Numbered from the stretch's first letter, positions 1-6,537 are shown. The stretch: DNA of 7,488 nucleotides from Vulcanimicrobiota bacterium (GCA_019237435.1 JAFAHB010000243.1:1-7488); one strand, 5' to 3'. Numbers and translations: made by a program. The notes: generated by a model from the sequence alone, not told the origin.

Positions 1-3000
1 GCTACTACTACAAGCCGCGCATCGACTTTGACTTGCTCGCGAAGCATCACGACGGGCTCATCGTTCTTTCGGGCTGCATGTCGGGTCTGGTTGCGGCGCC
101 GTTGCTGCGCGGCGATTTCGCCGGCGCGCGTCGCGGCGCCCAGGCATACGTCGACATCTTCGGCGATCGCTTTTACATCGAAGTCATGCGCCACGGCATG
201 CCGGAGCAGGAGAAGATCAACGACGGCCTCATTCGGATCGCGCGAGATTTGAACGTCTCGGTCGTCGCGACCAACGACGCTCACTACCTGGAACAAGCGG
301 ACGCCCCCGCGCATGACGTGTTGCTTTGTATCGGAACGGGCAAGATGGTTTCCGACGAAAATCGGATGCGCTTTTACTCCGATCAATTCTATCTGAAGTC
401 GCCCACGGAGATGCGCGAGCTTTGGAGCGATCTCCCCGAGGCTTGCGACAACACGCTGCGGATCGCTCAGCGCGTCGATATTCGAATTCCCGAGAAAATT
501 TTCCACGTGCCGCAGTACCCCGTTCCATCGACCGATGGAACGGGCGAAGGAAACGACGCCGAGTACCTTCGCGCGCTCTGCGAGATCGGCTTGTGCGAAC
601 GTTACGGGGAGGATCGAGTTCTAGAGGACGCGTCCTTGAGCCGCCGGCTCGAGTACGAGTTGGGGATCATCACGAAGATGGGTTTCTCATCGTACTTTCT
701 GATCGTGTGGGATTTCGTCAAGTATGCGCGCGACCGCGGCATTCCCGTCGGACCCGGGCGCGGATCCGCCGTCGGATCGCTGGTCGCCTATTGTCTCAAG
801 ATCACCGACCTGGATCCGCTGCGCTTCAACCTGCTCTTCGAGCGATTTCTCAATCCCGATCGCCTCTCGATGCCGGATATCGACACGGACTTCTGCGTGG
901 AGCGGCGTGACGAAGTGATCGCGTACGTGACGCGTAAGTACGGCGAGGACCGAGTCGCGCAAATCGTGACGTTCGGAACGATGGCCGCGCGCGCGGCGAT
1001 ACGCGACGCCGGCCGAGCGCTAGGGGTGCCGTTGCCGGACGTCGATCGGGTAGCGAAGCTGATACCATCGGGCCCCGGTGGATTTTCGATCTCGGTAGCG
1101 ATCGAACGGATTCCAGAGCTGAAGACGATTTACGCGACCCAACCGCAAATTCGCAAACTGCTGGATACGGCAAAAGAGATCGAAGGTCTCGCGCGCAACG
1201 CGGGCACGCACGCCGCCGGCGTCGTGATTTCAGCGGGCCCGCTCATGGAGTATACCCCGCTCGTGCGGTTCGGGGACGGCGGCGTGAACACGCAATACGA
1301 CATGGCGTGGATCGAGCGCATCGGCCTGCTGAAAATGGACTTTCTCGGCCTGCGCAACCTCACGGTGATCGACAGTGCGGTTCGCGAGATCCGGCGCACC
1401 GTCGATGCGGCGTTTGACGTTTCGGAAATTCCGTTCGACGATTCGAAGACGTACGAGATGCTGGCGCGCGGCGAGACGATGGGCGTGTTTCAGCTGGAAT
1501 CGGAGGGGATGAAGCGCGTTTGCGCCGAGCTGCGGCCTTCGCGGTTCGAAGACGTGGTCGCGCTCGTCGCGCTCTTTCGCCCCGGCCCGATGGAGCTGAT
1601 TCCGCAATATATTGCCAACAAGCACGGCCGCACGAAGCCCCGCCATCTGCACGTGAAGCTCGAGCCGATCCTAGCCGAGACCTATGGAATCCCGATCTAT
1701 CAGGAGCAAGTCATGCAGATGGCTCGTGAGATAGCGGGATTCACGATGGGCGAGGCCGACGAGTTGCGAGCGGTCATGAGCAAGAAGCAGAAGGATAAGA
1801 TCCCGTACTATCAAGAGAAGTTCGTCGCGGGTGCGGTTGCCACGACCGGCATCGATCGCTCGGCGGCGGAGCGGCTCTTCCATTACATCGAGCCGTTCGG
1901 GGGTTACGGCTTCAACAAAGCGCACGCCGTCGCGTACGCCTGGATTGCCTTTCAGACGGCTTATCTCAAAGCGAGGCACCCGTTGCCGTATTTCGCGGCG
2001 CTCATGACGTCGGTAAAGGAGAAGACCGAAAAGCTCGCAGAGTACATTGAAGAGGCGAAGAAAATGGGCATCGAGGTTCTTCCTCCCGATGTCAACGAAT
2101 CGCTCACGGATTTCGCCGTCGCCGGACAGGCGATCCGGTTCGGATTGGCGGCGGTCAAGGGCGTCGGCGATGCGGCAGTTCGCGCGATAATTGAAACGCG
2201 CAGTCGCGACGGACGATTTACGGATTTCTTCGATTTCGCGCGACGCATTGACGTCAAGCTCGTCAATCGCCGCGTCTTGGAAGCGCTCATCAAGTGCGGC
2301 GCTTTGGACGGCGTGCCGGGAAACCGGGCGCAAAAGATGGCGGCGCTCGATACGGCGCTCGAGATTGCTTCGCGAACCACGCGCGATGCCGAACTCGGCC
2401 AGGTCTCCCTTTTCGGTGAAGCCGGCACGCACGGCCCAACGCTGGCCCCAAAGCTCCCCGGCGTTGCAGCGCCCACGACGCGCGAGATGCTTTCCTGGGA
2501 ACGCGAGACGCTTGGAATCTTCGTTTCGGGACATCCGCTGGCGGAAATCGCCCCAGCTTTGGCGCGCATGGGCGCTATGCCGGTCAAAGATCTTCGCGGC
2601 GTCTCCGACGATGCAGCGGTAACCGTCGCCGGGACCGTGACGTCCGTGCGCCGCTCGATTACGAAGACCGGGCAGCCGCTCCTCGTCGCCCAACTCGAGG
2701 ACACCACCGGTCAATGCGACGTCGTGCTGTTTTCGAAAGTCTATCCTCAGGTGCATCATTTGTTTGAAAACGACGCGATACTGATCGTCAAGGGACGCCT
2801 TAGAATGCGTGAGCGGCCGGGGGCGACGCCCGGAGACGAGCCCCACGTCGAGCTCTCCGTAGCGGCAAATGAAGTCTCCGCATTCGTGCCGCCGCCGATA
2901 TCCGTTATAGCCGGCGGCGCTCGCGGCTGGCACGTCGAGGTGACGCATCGCGAGCAGATCGATCGCCTCGCGCGACTCATCGACGAATGGCCGGGAGAAG

Positions 3001-3134
3001 TTCCGGTCGTGATGCATGTAGGTGGACGATCGCAGCGCGTTGCGCGCGCGATTGCTGCGGACGCGCGTATCCGTAACGAGCTCGAACGGATCTTTGCCCC
3101 GCAAGGCGTGCGCGAGGGGGCATTGGACGCGTGA
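1..3134 (+). CDS. dnaE: DNA polymerase III alpha subunit (DnaE1 type), 5'-truncated by the window edge
   Basis: This is the catalytic subunit of the replicative DNA polymerase, of which 1043 residues are visible. The reading frame is open from base 3 and the true start lies upstream; matching to E. coli DnaE from memory suggests about 110 N-terminal residues are missing. The rest of the PHP domain (about 1-160) carries NDAHY at 91-95. The palm has the dNTP-binding GPGRGS (250-255) and PDIDTDF (291-297), with catalytic D292 and D294. The third catalytic Asp is D446 in KMDFLGL. The fingers include YGFNKAHA near 636. KGVG at 719-722 marks a helix-hairpin-helix, QVSLF at 800-804 is a canonical beta-clamp-binding motif, and an OB fold begins near 873. 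The inferred full length of about 1150 residues is normal for DnaE1. The DnaE2 (error-prone) alternative is less likely because of the clamp motif and the absence of imuB-like neighbours. The stop overlaps the next gene by 4 bases. Confidence 0.97.
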   Translation, partial: YYYKPRIDFDLLAKHHDGLIVLSGCMSGLVAAPLLRGDFAGARRGAQAYVDIFGDRFYIEVMRHGMPEQEKINDGLIRIARDLNVSVVATNDAHYLEQADAPAHDVLLCIGTGKMVSDENRMRFYSDQFYLKSPTEMRELWSDLPEACDNTLRIAQRVDIRIPEKIFHVPQYPVPSTDGTGEGNDAEYLRALCEIGLCERYGEDRVLEDASLSRRLEYELGIITKMGFSSYFLIVWDFVKYARDRGIPVGPGRGSAVGSLVAYCLKITDLDPLRFNLLFERFLNPDRLSMPDIDTDFCVERRDEVIAYVTRKYGEDRVAQIVTFGTMAARAAIRDAGRALGVPLPDVDRVAKLIPSGPGGFSISVAIERIPELKTIYATQPQIRKLLDTAKEIEGLARNAGTHAAGVVISAGPLMEYTPLVRFGDGGVNTQYDMAWIERIGLLKMDFLGLRNLTVIDSAVREIRRTVDAAFDVSEIPFDDSKTYEMLARGETMGVFQLESEGMKRVCAELRPSRFEDVVALVALFRPGPMELIPQYIANKHGRTKPRHLHVKLEPILAETYGIPIYQEQVMQMAREIAGFTMGEADELRAVMSKKQKDKIPYYQEKFVAGAVATTGIDRSAAERLFHYIEPFGGYGFNKAHAVAYAWIAFQTAYLKARHPLPYFAALMTSVKEKTEKLAEYIEEAKKMGIEVLPPDVNESLTDFAVAGQAIRFGLAAVKGVGDAAVRAIIETRSRDGRFTDFFDFARRIDVKLVNRRVLEALIKCGALDGVPGNRAQKMAALDTALEIASRTTRDAELGQVSLFGEAGTHGPTLAPKLPGVAAPTTREMLSWERETLGIFVSGHPLAEIAPALARMGAMPVKDLRGVSDDAAVTVAGTVTSVRRSITKTGQPLLVAQLEDTTGQCDVVLFSKVYPQVHHLFENDAILIVKGRLRMRERPGATPGDEPHVELSVAANEVSAFVPPPISVIAGGARGWHVEVTHREQIDRLARLIDEWPGEVPVVMHVGGRSQRVARAIAADARIRNELERIFAPQGVREGALDA
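3114..3120 (+). promoter_or_regulatory. Shine-Dalgarno-like sequence for the hisD-family gene
   Basis: GAGGGGG lies inside the end of dnaE, 10 bases before the GTG start at 3131. It is a purine-rich match to the anti-SD at slightly long spacing. It supports the GTG start, which is also favoured by the 4-base overlap with the dnaE stop and by the expected protein length. Confidence 0.45.
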
Positions 3135-4408
3135 ACGTTACCGCGGCGTCCGATGCAGCCGCTTTAGGTGAGCTCCTCGAGGCAGGCTGGCGTGCTCCGG
3201 ATGAGATTGTCCGCGAGGTAGCGGCGGTCATTGCCGACGTGCGCGATCGCGGCGACGCGGCGATCGTGCAGTACGCTCGTCGCTTTGACGACCCGCAGTT
3301 CGATTCGTCGAAGCTGCGGGTTGCCGTTCCCGACGTCGAGGTCGCTCGATCTTCGATCCCGCAAGAGGTTGCCGCCGCTTTGGAACTGCTCGAGGATCGA
3401 ATCGCGCGGTTTCACCGACGGCAGCGACAGCCGGAGGTCGCTTACGTCGAAGCAGATGGAACTCGATATGCGATGCAGCGCCTGCCGTTGCAGTCGGTCG
3501 CGGTTTATACGCCGCGCACGGCACCGGCAACCTTGGCGCTTATGGGCGTCGTCCCGGCGCGCATCGCCGGCGTCTCGCGGATCGCCATACTTTCGCCGCC
3601 GTCTCCGCACGGTATGTCGCCGGCACTTCTCTTTGCTTGCGCGTTATGCGGGGTTCGCGAACTCTACGCTGTCGGAGGCGCGCAGGCGATCGCCGCGGCG
3701 GCCTTCGGTAGCGGCTCGATTGCGCGCGTCGACAAAATAGTCGGTCGTGCGGGCATCCGCACTACCGAGGCCAAGCGCCAAGTTTTCGGCCTGTGCGGAG
3801 TCGATTCGGTCGCCGGGCCGCCGGAAATCCTGGTCGTCGCCGACGATGGCGCGAACAGCGAATACGTCGTCGGCGAATTGCTCGCCGCGTCGGAGGTTCC
3901 TGGGGTACGGCGTCTTGCGGTGCTTTCCGAATCGCGTCCGCTGCTGGAAGCGGTCGCTCAACTGATCGATACCCTCGATCTGCGCACCCTCGAGCGCAAT
4001 GAGTTCGTCAGCGCCGCGATCGACGTGCATTGCCGTTTGATCGAGGCCTCGAGCCACGACGAGCTCTTTGCCGTGCTCAATCGCATCGCACCCGCTTATA
4101 TCTCGCTGCAGGTGCGCGACCCCGCATTTTACCTGGAGCGCATCCATACCGCAGGGATCGTACTCGTCGGCGATACGACACCTTTGGCGAGCGGCGAGTA
4201 CCTGGCTGGAACCAGCAATATGATTCCTACGCATGGCACGGCGCGGTTTTCTTCGGCCCTATCCTTGAGCGACTTCATGCGCAGCTACAGCATCGTCGAG
4301 TATTCGAGCGAGCGAATGACGAACGACGCGAGCGCGCTCATGGCGCTGGCCGAGTTCGATGGTTTGCCGCACCGAGCCCAAACCGCGCGCATGAGGTGCG
4401 GCGGTTGA
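3131..4408 (+). CDS. hisD: HisD (histidinol dehydrogenase) family protein with a degenerate active site
   Basis: The 425-residue protein matches the HisD family end to end; E. coli HisD has 434 residues. HisD oxidises L-histidinol to L-histidine with NAD+ and zinc. Retained signatures are the N-terminal DVRDRGDAA, GGAQAIAA, DKIVG (201-205), TEAKR (212-216) and IPTHG. Key residues are missing when aligned with E. coli from memory. The catalytic Glu-His of PEHL is A322-Y323 (PAYI). The zinc-site LLSQAEHG is LLAASEVP (250-257), so Gln and His are A253 and V256. Zinc Asp360 aligns with E356, and the His of NHVLPT aligns with N363. PGG is PRT (128-130), GPGN is GRAG (205-208) and AGPSE is AGPPE (228-232). 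H414 may match the last zinc His. The frame is intact and overlaps both neighbours, so it is not an obvious pseudogene. Family membership is secure, but ordinary histidinol dehydrogenase activity is unlikely. A non-catalytic or changed function is inferred. Confidence 0.88.
   Translation: MNVTAASDAAALGELLEAGWRAPDEIVREVAAVIADVRDRGDAAIVQYARRFDDPQFDSSKLRVAVPDVEVARSSIPQEVAAALELLEDRIARFHRRQRQPEVAYVEADGTRYAMQRLPLQSVAVYTPRTAPATLALMGVVPARIAGVSRIAILSPPSPHGMSPALLFACALCGVRELYAVGGAQAIAAAAFGSGSIARVDKIVGRAGIRTTEAKRQVFGLCGVDSVAGPPEILVVADDGANSEYVVGELLAASEVPGVRRLAVLSESRPLLEAVAQLIDTLDLRTLERNEFVSAAIDVHCRLIEASSHDELFAVLNRIAPAYISLQVRDPAFYLERIHTAGIVLVGDTTPLASGEYLAGTSNMIPTHGTARFSSALSLSDFMRSYSIVEYSSERMTNDASALMALAEFDGLPHRAQTARMRCGG
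4393..4398 (+). promoter_or_regulatory. Ribosome binding site that fixes the TTG start of the HAD gene
   Basis: GAGGTG sits at the very end of the hisD-family gene, 6 bases before TTG at 4405. The frame is open far upstream (to about 4030), so this site decides the start. The TTG also gives a 4-base overlap with the preceding stop and places the HAD motif DVDGTL at the usual distance from the N terminus. An in-frame GTG at 4396 overlaps the site itself and is a weaker alternative. Confidence 0.65.
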
Positions 4409-5220
4409 AGCCTCCGAAGCTCGTCGCGTTGGACGTCGATGGAACGCTCGTAGGGCGAGATCTCAAGATCACTGCTCCGGTACAAAGCGCCGTCGCTGCG
4501 CTGCGTCGGGCCGGCGTCGCGTGCTGTCTGGTGACGGGACGGATGTATCGCGCGACGATACCTTTTGCGCGCGAGCTATCGCTCGACTCGCCGGTGATTT
4601 GCTACCAAGGTGCCGCGATCATCGATCCGGTCACCGACGAGGTCATCGCCCACACGGCGCTCTCGAACGAGATCGTTCGCGAGCTAATCGCGGTTACGGA
4701 ACGCGATCGGATGCACCTGCAGCTCTATCGTAACGACGAATATTACTGCGAGGCGCGCAATCGTTTCTCCGAGCTTTATGCCGCACTGTCGATGACGCAG
4801 CCGGTGATCGTTCCGTCGTTGCGGGAAGCATTCGCTTTTAGCCCGGCTACGAAAGCCGTCGTCATCGCGGACGCGCCGGTCGCGGCGGAATACGCAGCGA
4901 CGCTTACGCGGGTGTTCGGCGGCCGGGCAACGGTCACACGCAGCCTACCTGAATTCGTGGAAATCCTCGACCCCGCGGTCGATAAGGGCGCGGCCTTGCG
5001 TTTCGTCGCGGTGCGTCTGGACGTCGATATGTCCGAAACGATGGCGATCGGGGATTCGTGGAACGACGCGCCGTTGCTCGAAGCTGCCGGCTTTGCAGTG
5101 GCGATGGGTTCGTCGCCGCCGGAACTACGCAAAATAGCCGATGCGGTCGTTGGCGACATCGCACATGACGGCGTCGCTGAAGCGATCGAGAAATACGTTC
5201 TCGCGGCCGAAACGGCATGA
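4405..5220 (+). CDS. Cof-type HAD-superfamily hydrolase (HAD-IIB phosphatase)
   Basis: The 271-residue cytoplasmic protein is a haloacid-dehalogenase phosphatase of the Cof/YbiV/YidA type, a family that removes phosphate from sugar phosphates, nucleotides and similar small metabolites with Mg2+. All four HAD motifs are visible. Motif I is DVDGTL (10-15), with nucleophile D10 and acid/base D12. Motif II is T44 in LVTGR. Motif III is K194 in DKGAAL. Motif IV is GDSWND (216-221), with D217 and D221 for magnesium. The segment between T44 and K194 fits the C2 cap of Cof proteins, and the length is typical (about 265-275). The TTG start overlaps the preceding stop by 4 bases, and the stop overlaps the ftsQ start by 4 bases, implying coupled translation. 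The substrate cannot be read from the sequence. The annotation as an active phosphatase is firm; a specific role in the operon is not. Confidence 0.93.
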   Translation: MKPPKLVALDVDGTLVGRDLKITAPVQSAVAALRRAGVACCLVTGRMYRATIPFARELSLDSPVICYQGAAIIDPVTDEVIAHTALSNEIVRELIAVTERDRMHLQLYRNDEYYCEARNRFSELYAALSMTQPVIVPSLREAFAFSPATKAVVIADAPVAAEYAATLTRVFGGRATVTRSLPEFVEILDPAVDKGAALRFVAVRLDVDMSETMAIGDSWNDAPLLEAAGFAVAMGSSPPELRKIADAVVGDIAHDGVAEAIEKYVLAAETA

Positions 5221-5954
5221 AATCCCGTCGGCGGCAACGATCCACCGCAGCCCGAGTTCGGCCCTTTTGGATGGTCATCACTCTCTGCGCGCTGCTCATC
5301 CTCGCCGGCGTCGTCTTCGCGGCGACCTTCCCGGGCTTCGATCCCAAGGCGGTCACGGTAAGCGGTAACCGGCGCGTTGCCCGCAACGATATTCTCGCAA
5401 AGGCGGCCATCGCACCTCACACGAGCATCTGGCTTCAGAACACCGGCGCGATGGCGCGCCGTATCGCGACGATTCCGTATATCGCCGCGGTCACGGTGCG
5501 CCGTATTCCGCCTGCGACGTTGCGCATCCGCGTCGCAGAGCGCGTTCCCTTCGCGGAGGTGCGCAGCGGCTGGGAAGCGGCTGTGGTCGATCGTTCCTTG
5601 CGCGTGCTGGAACCTGCGAGCGCAGAGACGTCGCTCCCGGTTATCGTGCTCGACGAGCCCGTCGAGTTAGCTCCCGGCGAGTTCATCCACGCGCGAACCG
5701 CGGCCGAGCTAATCGCCGCGAGTGACGCTCTCACCGCCGCCCAAATCACTCCGGCACAGCTGGAGTTGGATCGTTTCGAAGGCCTGGTGGTTACGCTACC
5801 CACCGGCCTCCGCCTGATGTTGGGAAGTGAAAGCGATCTTCCCCGAAAGCTTGCCCTCGTGCATGCGATCCTGTCGCAGACGGTCACTCGGGGCCGCCGC
5901 GTCGCGGCAATCGATTTGCGGGCGCCATCGGCGCCCGTTTTGGTCTATCGCTAG
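5217..5954 (+). CDS. ftsQ: Cell division protein FtsQ/DivIB
   Basis: The 245-residue protein has the FtsQ/DivIB layout. A short, very basic cytoplasmic tail (residues 1-16, rich in Arg) comes first. One transmembrane helix follows (about 17-38). A POTRA domain starts near 41, where FDPKAVTVSGNRRV and the next 60 residues, ending around RIRVAERVPFA, match the family pattern. An extracytoplasmic beta domain reaches the C terminus. FtsQ bridges early and late divisome proteins (FtsB/FtsL, FtsW/FtsI) at the septum. The ATG overlaps the HAD-gene stop (ATGA). No strong ribosome binding site precedes it, so expression probably depends on translational coupling. In classical dcw clusters ftsQ follows murB/murC or ddl and directly precedes ftsA. 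Here a HAD phosphatase precedes it and an opposite-strand gene separates it from ftsA. Sequence divergence is normal for this family; the identification rests on architecture, the POTRA pattern and the nearby ftsA. Confidence 0.88.
   Translation: MKSRRRQRSTAARVRPFWMVITLCALLILAGVVFAATFPGFDPKAVTVSGNRRVARNDILAKAAIAPHTSIWLQNTGAMARRIATIPYIAAVTVRRIPPATLRIRVAERVPFAEVRSGWEAAVVDRSLRVLEPASAETSLPVIVLDEPVELAPGEFIHARTAAELIAASDALTAAQITPAQLELDRFEGLVVTLPTGLRLMLGSESDLPRKLALVHAILSQTVTRGRRVAAIDLRAPSAPVLVYR
5919..5941 (+). terminator. Intrinsic terminator-like hairpin inside the 3' end of ftsQ
   Basis: CGGGCGCC (5919-5926) pairs perfectly with GGCGCCCG (5930-5937) across a 3-base ATC loop. TTTT follows at 5938-5941, giving an 8-bp all-GC stem plus a T tract. 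The stop codon of ftsQ is only 10 bases further on (5952-5954), so the element lies within the coding sequence. On the opposite strand the bases after the stem are not T-rich, so it is directional for the + strand operon. Translating ribosomes would partly cover it, which could make termination depend on translation. Confidence 0.65.
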
Positions 5955-5968
5955 CGGGAAGCCGGCTC

Positions 5969-6262
5969 TTAGTGGGACGTAAGGTCTAAGAAGACCATGA
6001 CGTTGCCGTTGATGACCGAAAGCTTGAGCTGGTCGTTCGGCCGAACCTTGGAGAAGTCGACGTATGGTCGTCCCGAGGGGAGCGTCGCTTCCTGCCCGTT
6101 GTCCAAAACGACGTCAAGGTGTTTTGGGTCGAGCACCTTGACGACCTTAACCGTATAGGTTCCATCCGGAATCGCAGGAGAAGCGGCGCCGGCTGTAACG
6201 GCCGCCATCGGGGCGAGCAGTGCGGCGCTGAGAGCGAGAAGTGAGCAAGTTCGGTTTACCAA
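5969..6262 (-). CDS. Small secreted protein of unknown function
   Basis: This 97-residue protein runs opposite to all its neighbours and converges on ftsQ, with 14 bases between the two stop codons. It starts with TTG at 6262, preceded by GGGAG at 7-base spacing; that start is needed to keep the signal peptide. Residues 1 to about 26 form a classical Sec signal: R4, a hydrophobic core (LLALSAALLAPMAAV), and a likely cleavage after AGA near residue 26. The Cys at 6 is before the core and no lipobox is present. The mature part of about 71 residues is rich in alternating beta-type segments (TYTVKVVKV, LDVVLDN, LKLSVINGNVMVFLDL), suggesting a small beta barrel such as an OB or SH3-like fold. I do not recognise the family. 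The signal peptide and ribosome binding site make it a credible gene; an envelope role is inferred only from secretion and location. Confidence 0.75.
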   Translation of the reverse strand: MVNRTCSLLALSAALLAPMAAVTAGAASPAIPDGTYTVKVVKVLDPKHLDVVLDNGQEATLPSGRPYVDFSKVRPNDQLKLSVINGNVMVFLDLTSH

Positions 6263-6269
6263 GATCGGA

Positions 6270-6274
6270 CTCCC
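6270..6274 (-). promoter_or_regulatory. Ribosome binding site of the small secreted-protein gene
   Basis: Read on the - strand, GGGAG is followed by 7 bases and then the TTG start at 6262. The spacing is ideal and supports TTG as the start. No convincing -10/-35 pair was seen further upstream on this strand. Confidence 0.6.
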
Positions 6275-6315
6275 AAATCAGAACGACGAGTAAAGTTGCA
6301 TCATGACCTACGCGG

Positions 6316-6345
6316 GCGCCGCGCTGCTAGAGCGCGGCGTATTTT
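6316..6345 (+). terminator. Strong intrinsic terminator-like hairpin, + direction, in the intergenic gap
   Basis: CGCCGCGCT (6317-6325) pairs perfectly with AGCGCGGCG (6331-6339) around the 5-base loop GCTAG, and a G-T pair (6316/6340) can extend it. TATTTT follows at 6340-6345. The opposite strand has no T tract after the stem, so it works in the + direction. No + strand gene lies between ftsQ and this site, so it may be a second stop for operon readthrough, or terminate RNA antisense to the small secreted-protein gene. It insulates ftsA from upstream transcription. Confidence 0.7.
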
Positions 6346-6356
6346 CATGGCGGGTG

Positions 6357-6375
6357 TTTTGAGGCTTTTTTGAGG
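6357..6375 (+). repeat. Tandem direct repeat TTTTGAGG, possible operator
   Basis: TTTTGAGG occurs at 6357-6364 and again at 6368-6375, start to start 11 bases apart, about one helical turn. The core recurs inverted as CCTCAA at 6435-6440. The pair sits just upstream of the weak candidate promoter at 6381-6410, a position suited to an activator. The copies are short and could be chance. Confidence 0.3.
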
Positions 6376-6440
6376 AGCCCTTGCGCCGAACCGTCGAAGT
6401 GATGCACAATTTCTCCACACGTTTAGCCGGTTCTCCTCAA
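6370..6440 (+). repeat. Inverted repeat, possible stem in the ftsA leader or control region
   Basis: TTGAGGAG (6370-6377) is the exact reverse complement of CTCCTCAA (6433-6440). Nested inside, GAACCG (6388-6393) is complementary to CGGTTC (6428-6433). The two share base 6433, so a combined fold would have a 7-bp outer stem, an asymmetric bulge and a 6-bp inner stem. Repeats of this length can arise by chance in about 200 bases of GC-rich DNA. Confidence 0.3.
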
Positions 6441-6445
6441 GGATA

Positions 6446-6537
6446 TGCCCGTTGACCCGCAAAGGCTTGGCACACCCGGCCGCCTGTGCTGCCAGCACTA
6501 GTAGGAATCACCACGGGCAACCGCAATATATCGTGGT
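6446..6537 (+). repeat. Overlapping, mutually exclusive inverted repeats upstream of ftsA
   Basis: TGCCCGT (6446-6452) pairs exactly with ACGGGCA (6513-6519). ACCACG (6510-6515) pairs exactly with CGTGGT (6532-6537). The two pairings share bases 6513-6515, so only one can form at a time. A small hairpin GTGCT-GCC-AGCAC (6486-6498) lies within the first. This is the shape of a switching leader, but length alone does not exclude chance. Confidence 0.28.

Noticed and set aside
870..1340. Intein insertion in dnaE, a known hotspot
   Set aside because: The conserved polymerase motifs run without interruption and no splicing motifs are present.
1671..3104. A 477-codon open frame on the - strand opposite dnaE
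   Set aside because: It lies wholly antisense to strongly conserved dnaE, shows no recognisable motif, and is the usual result of GC-rich codon bias.
4030..4404. A 125-codon upstream extension of the HAD gene
   Set aside because: It overlaps conserved hisD-family coding sequence, has no HAD-family character, and TTG at 4405 has a good ribosome binding site and the expected spacing to motif I.
3131..4408. hisD-family gene as a simple pseudogene
   Set aside because: There is no stop or frameshift, length is normal, both junctions are coupled overlaps, and non-catalytic motifs are well kept.
6303..6362. A 19-codon ORF overlapping the intergenic terminator, considered as a leader peptide
   Set aside because: No ribosome binding site and no amino-acid run suggestive of attenuation.
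6467..6483. Sigma-54 promoter beginning TTGGCAC
   Set aside because: The -24 half looks good, but the required GC at the -12 spacing is absent.
6445..6501. An 18-codon ORF before ftsA
   Set aside because: The AAGG upstream is only 2 bases from the ATG, and there is no support beyond an open frame.
6452..6519. c-di-GMP (GEMM) or ZTP riboswitch, suggested by GACCCGCAAAGG and GCCGCCTGTGC
   Set aside because: Only short fragments resemble these; the other conserved elements are missing or out of order.
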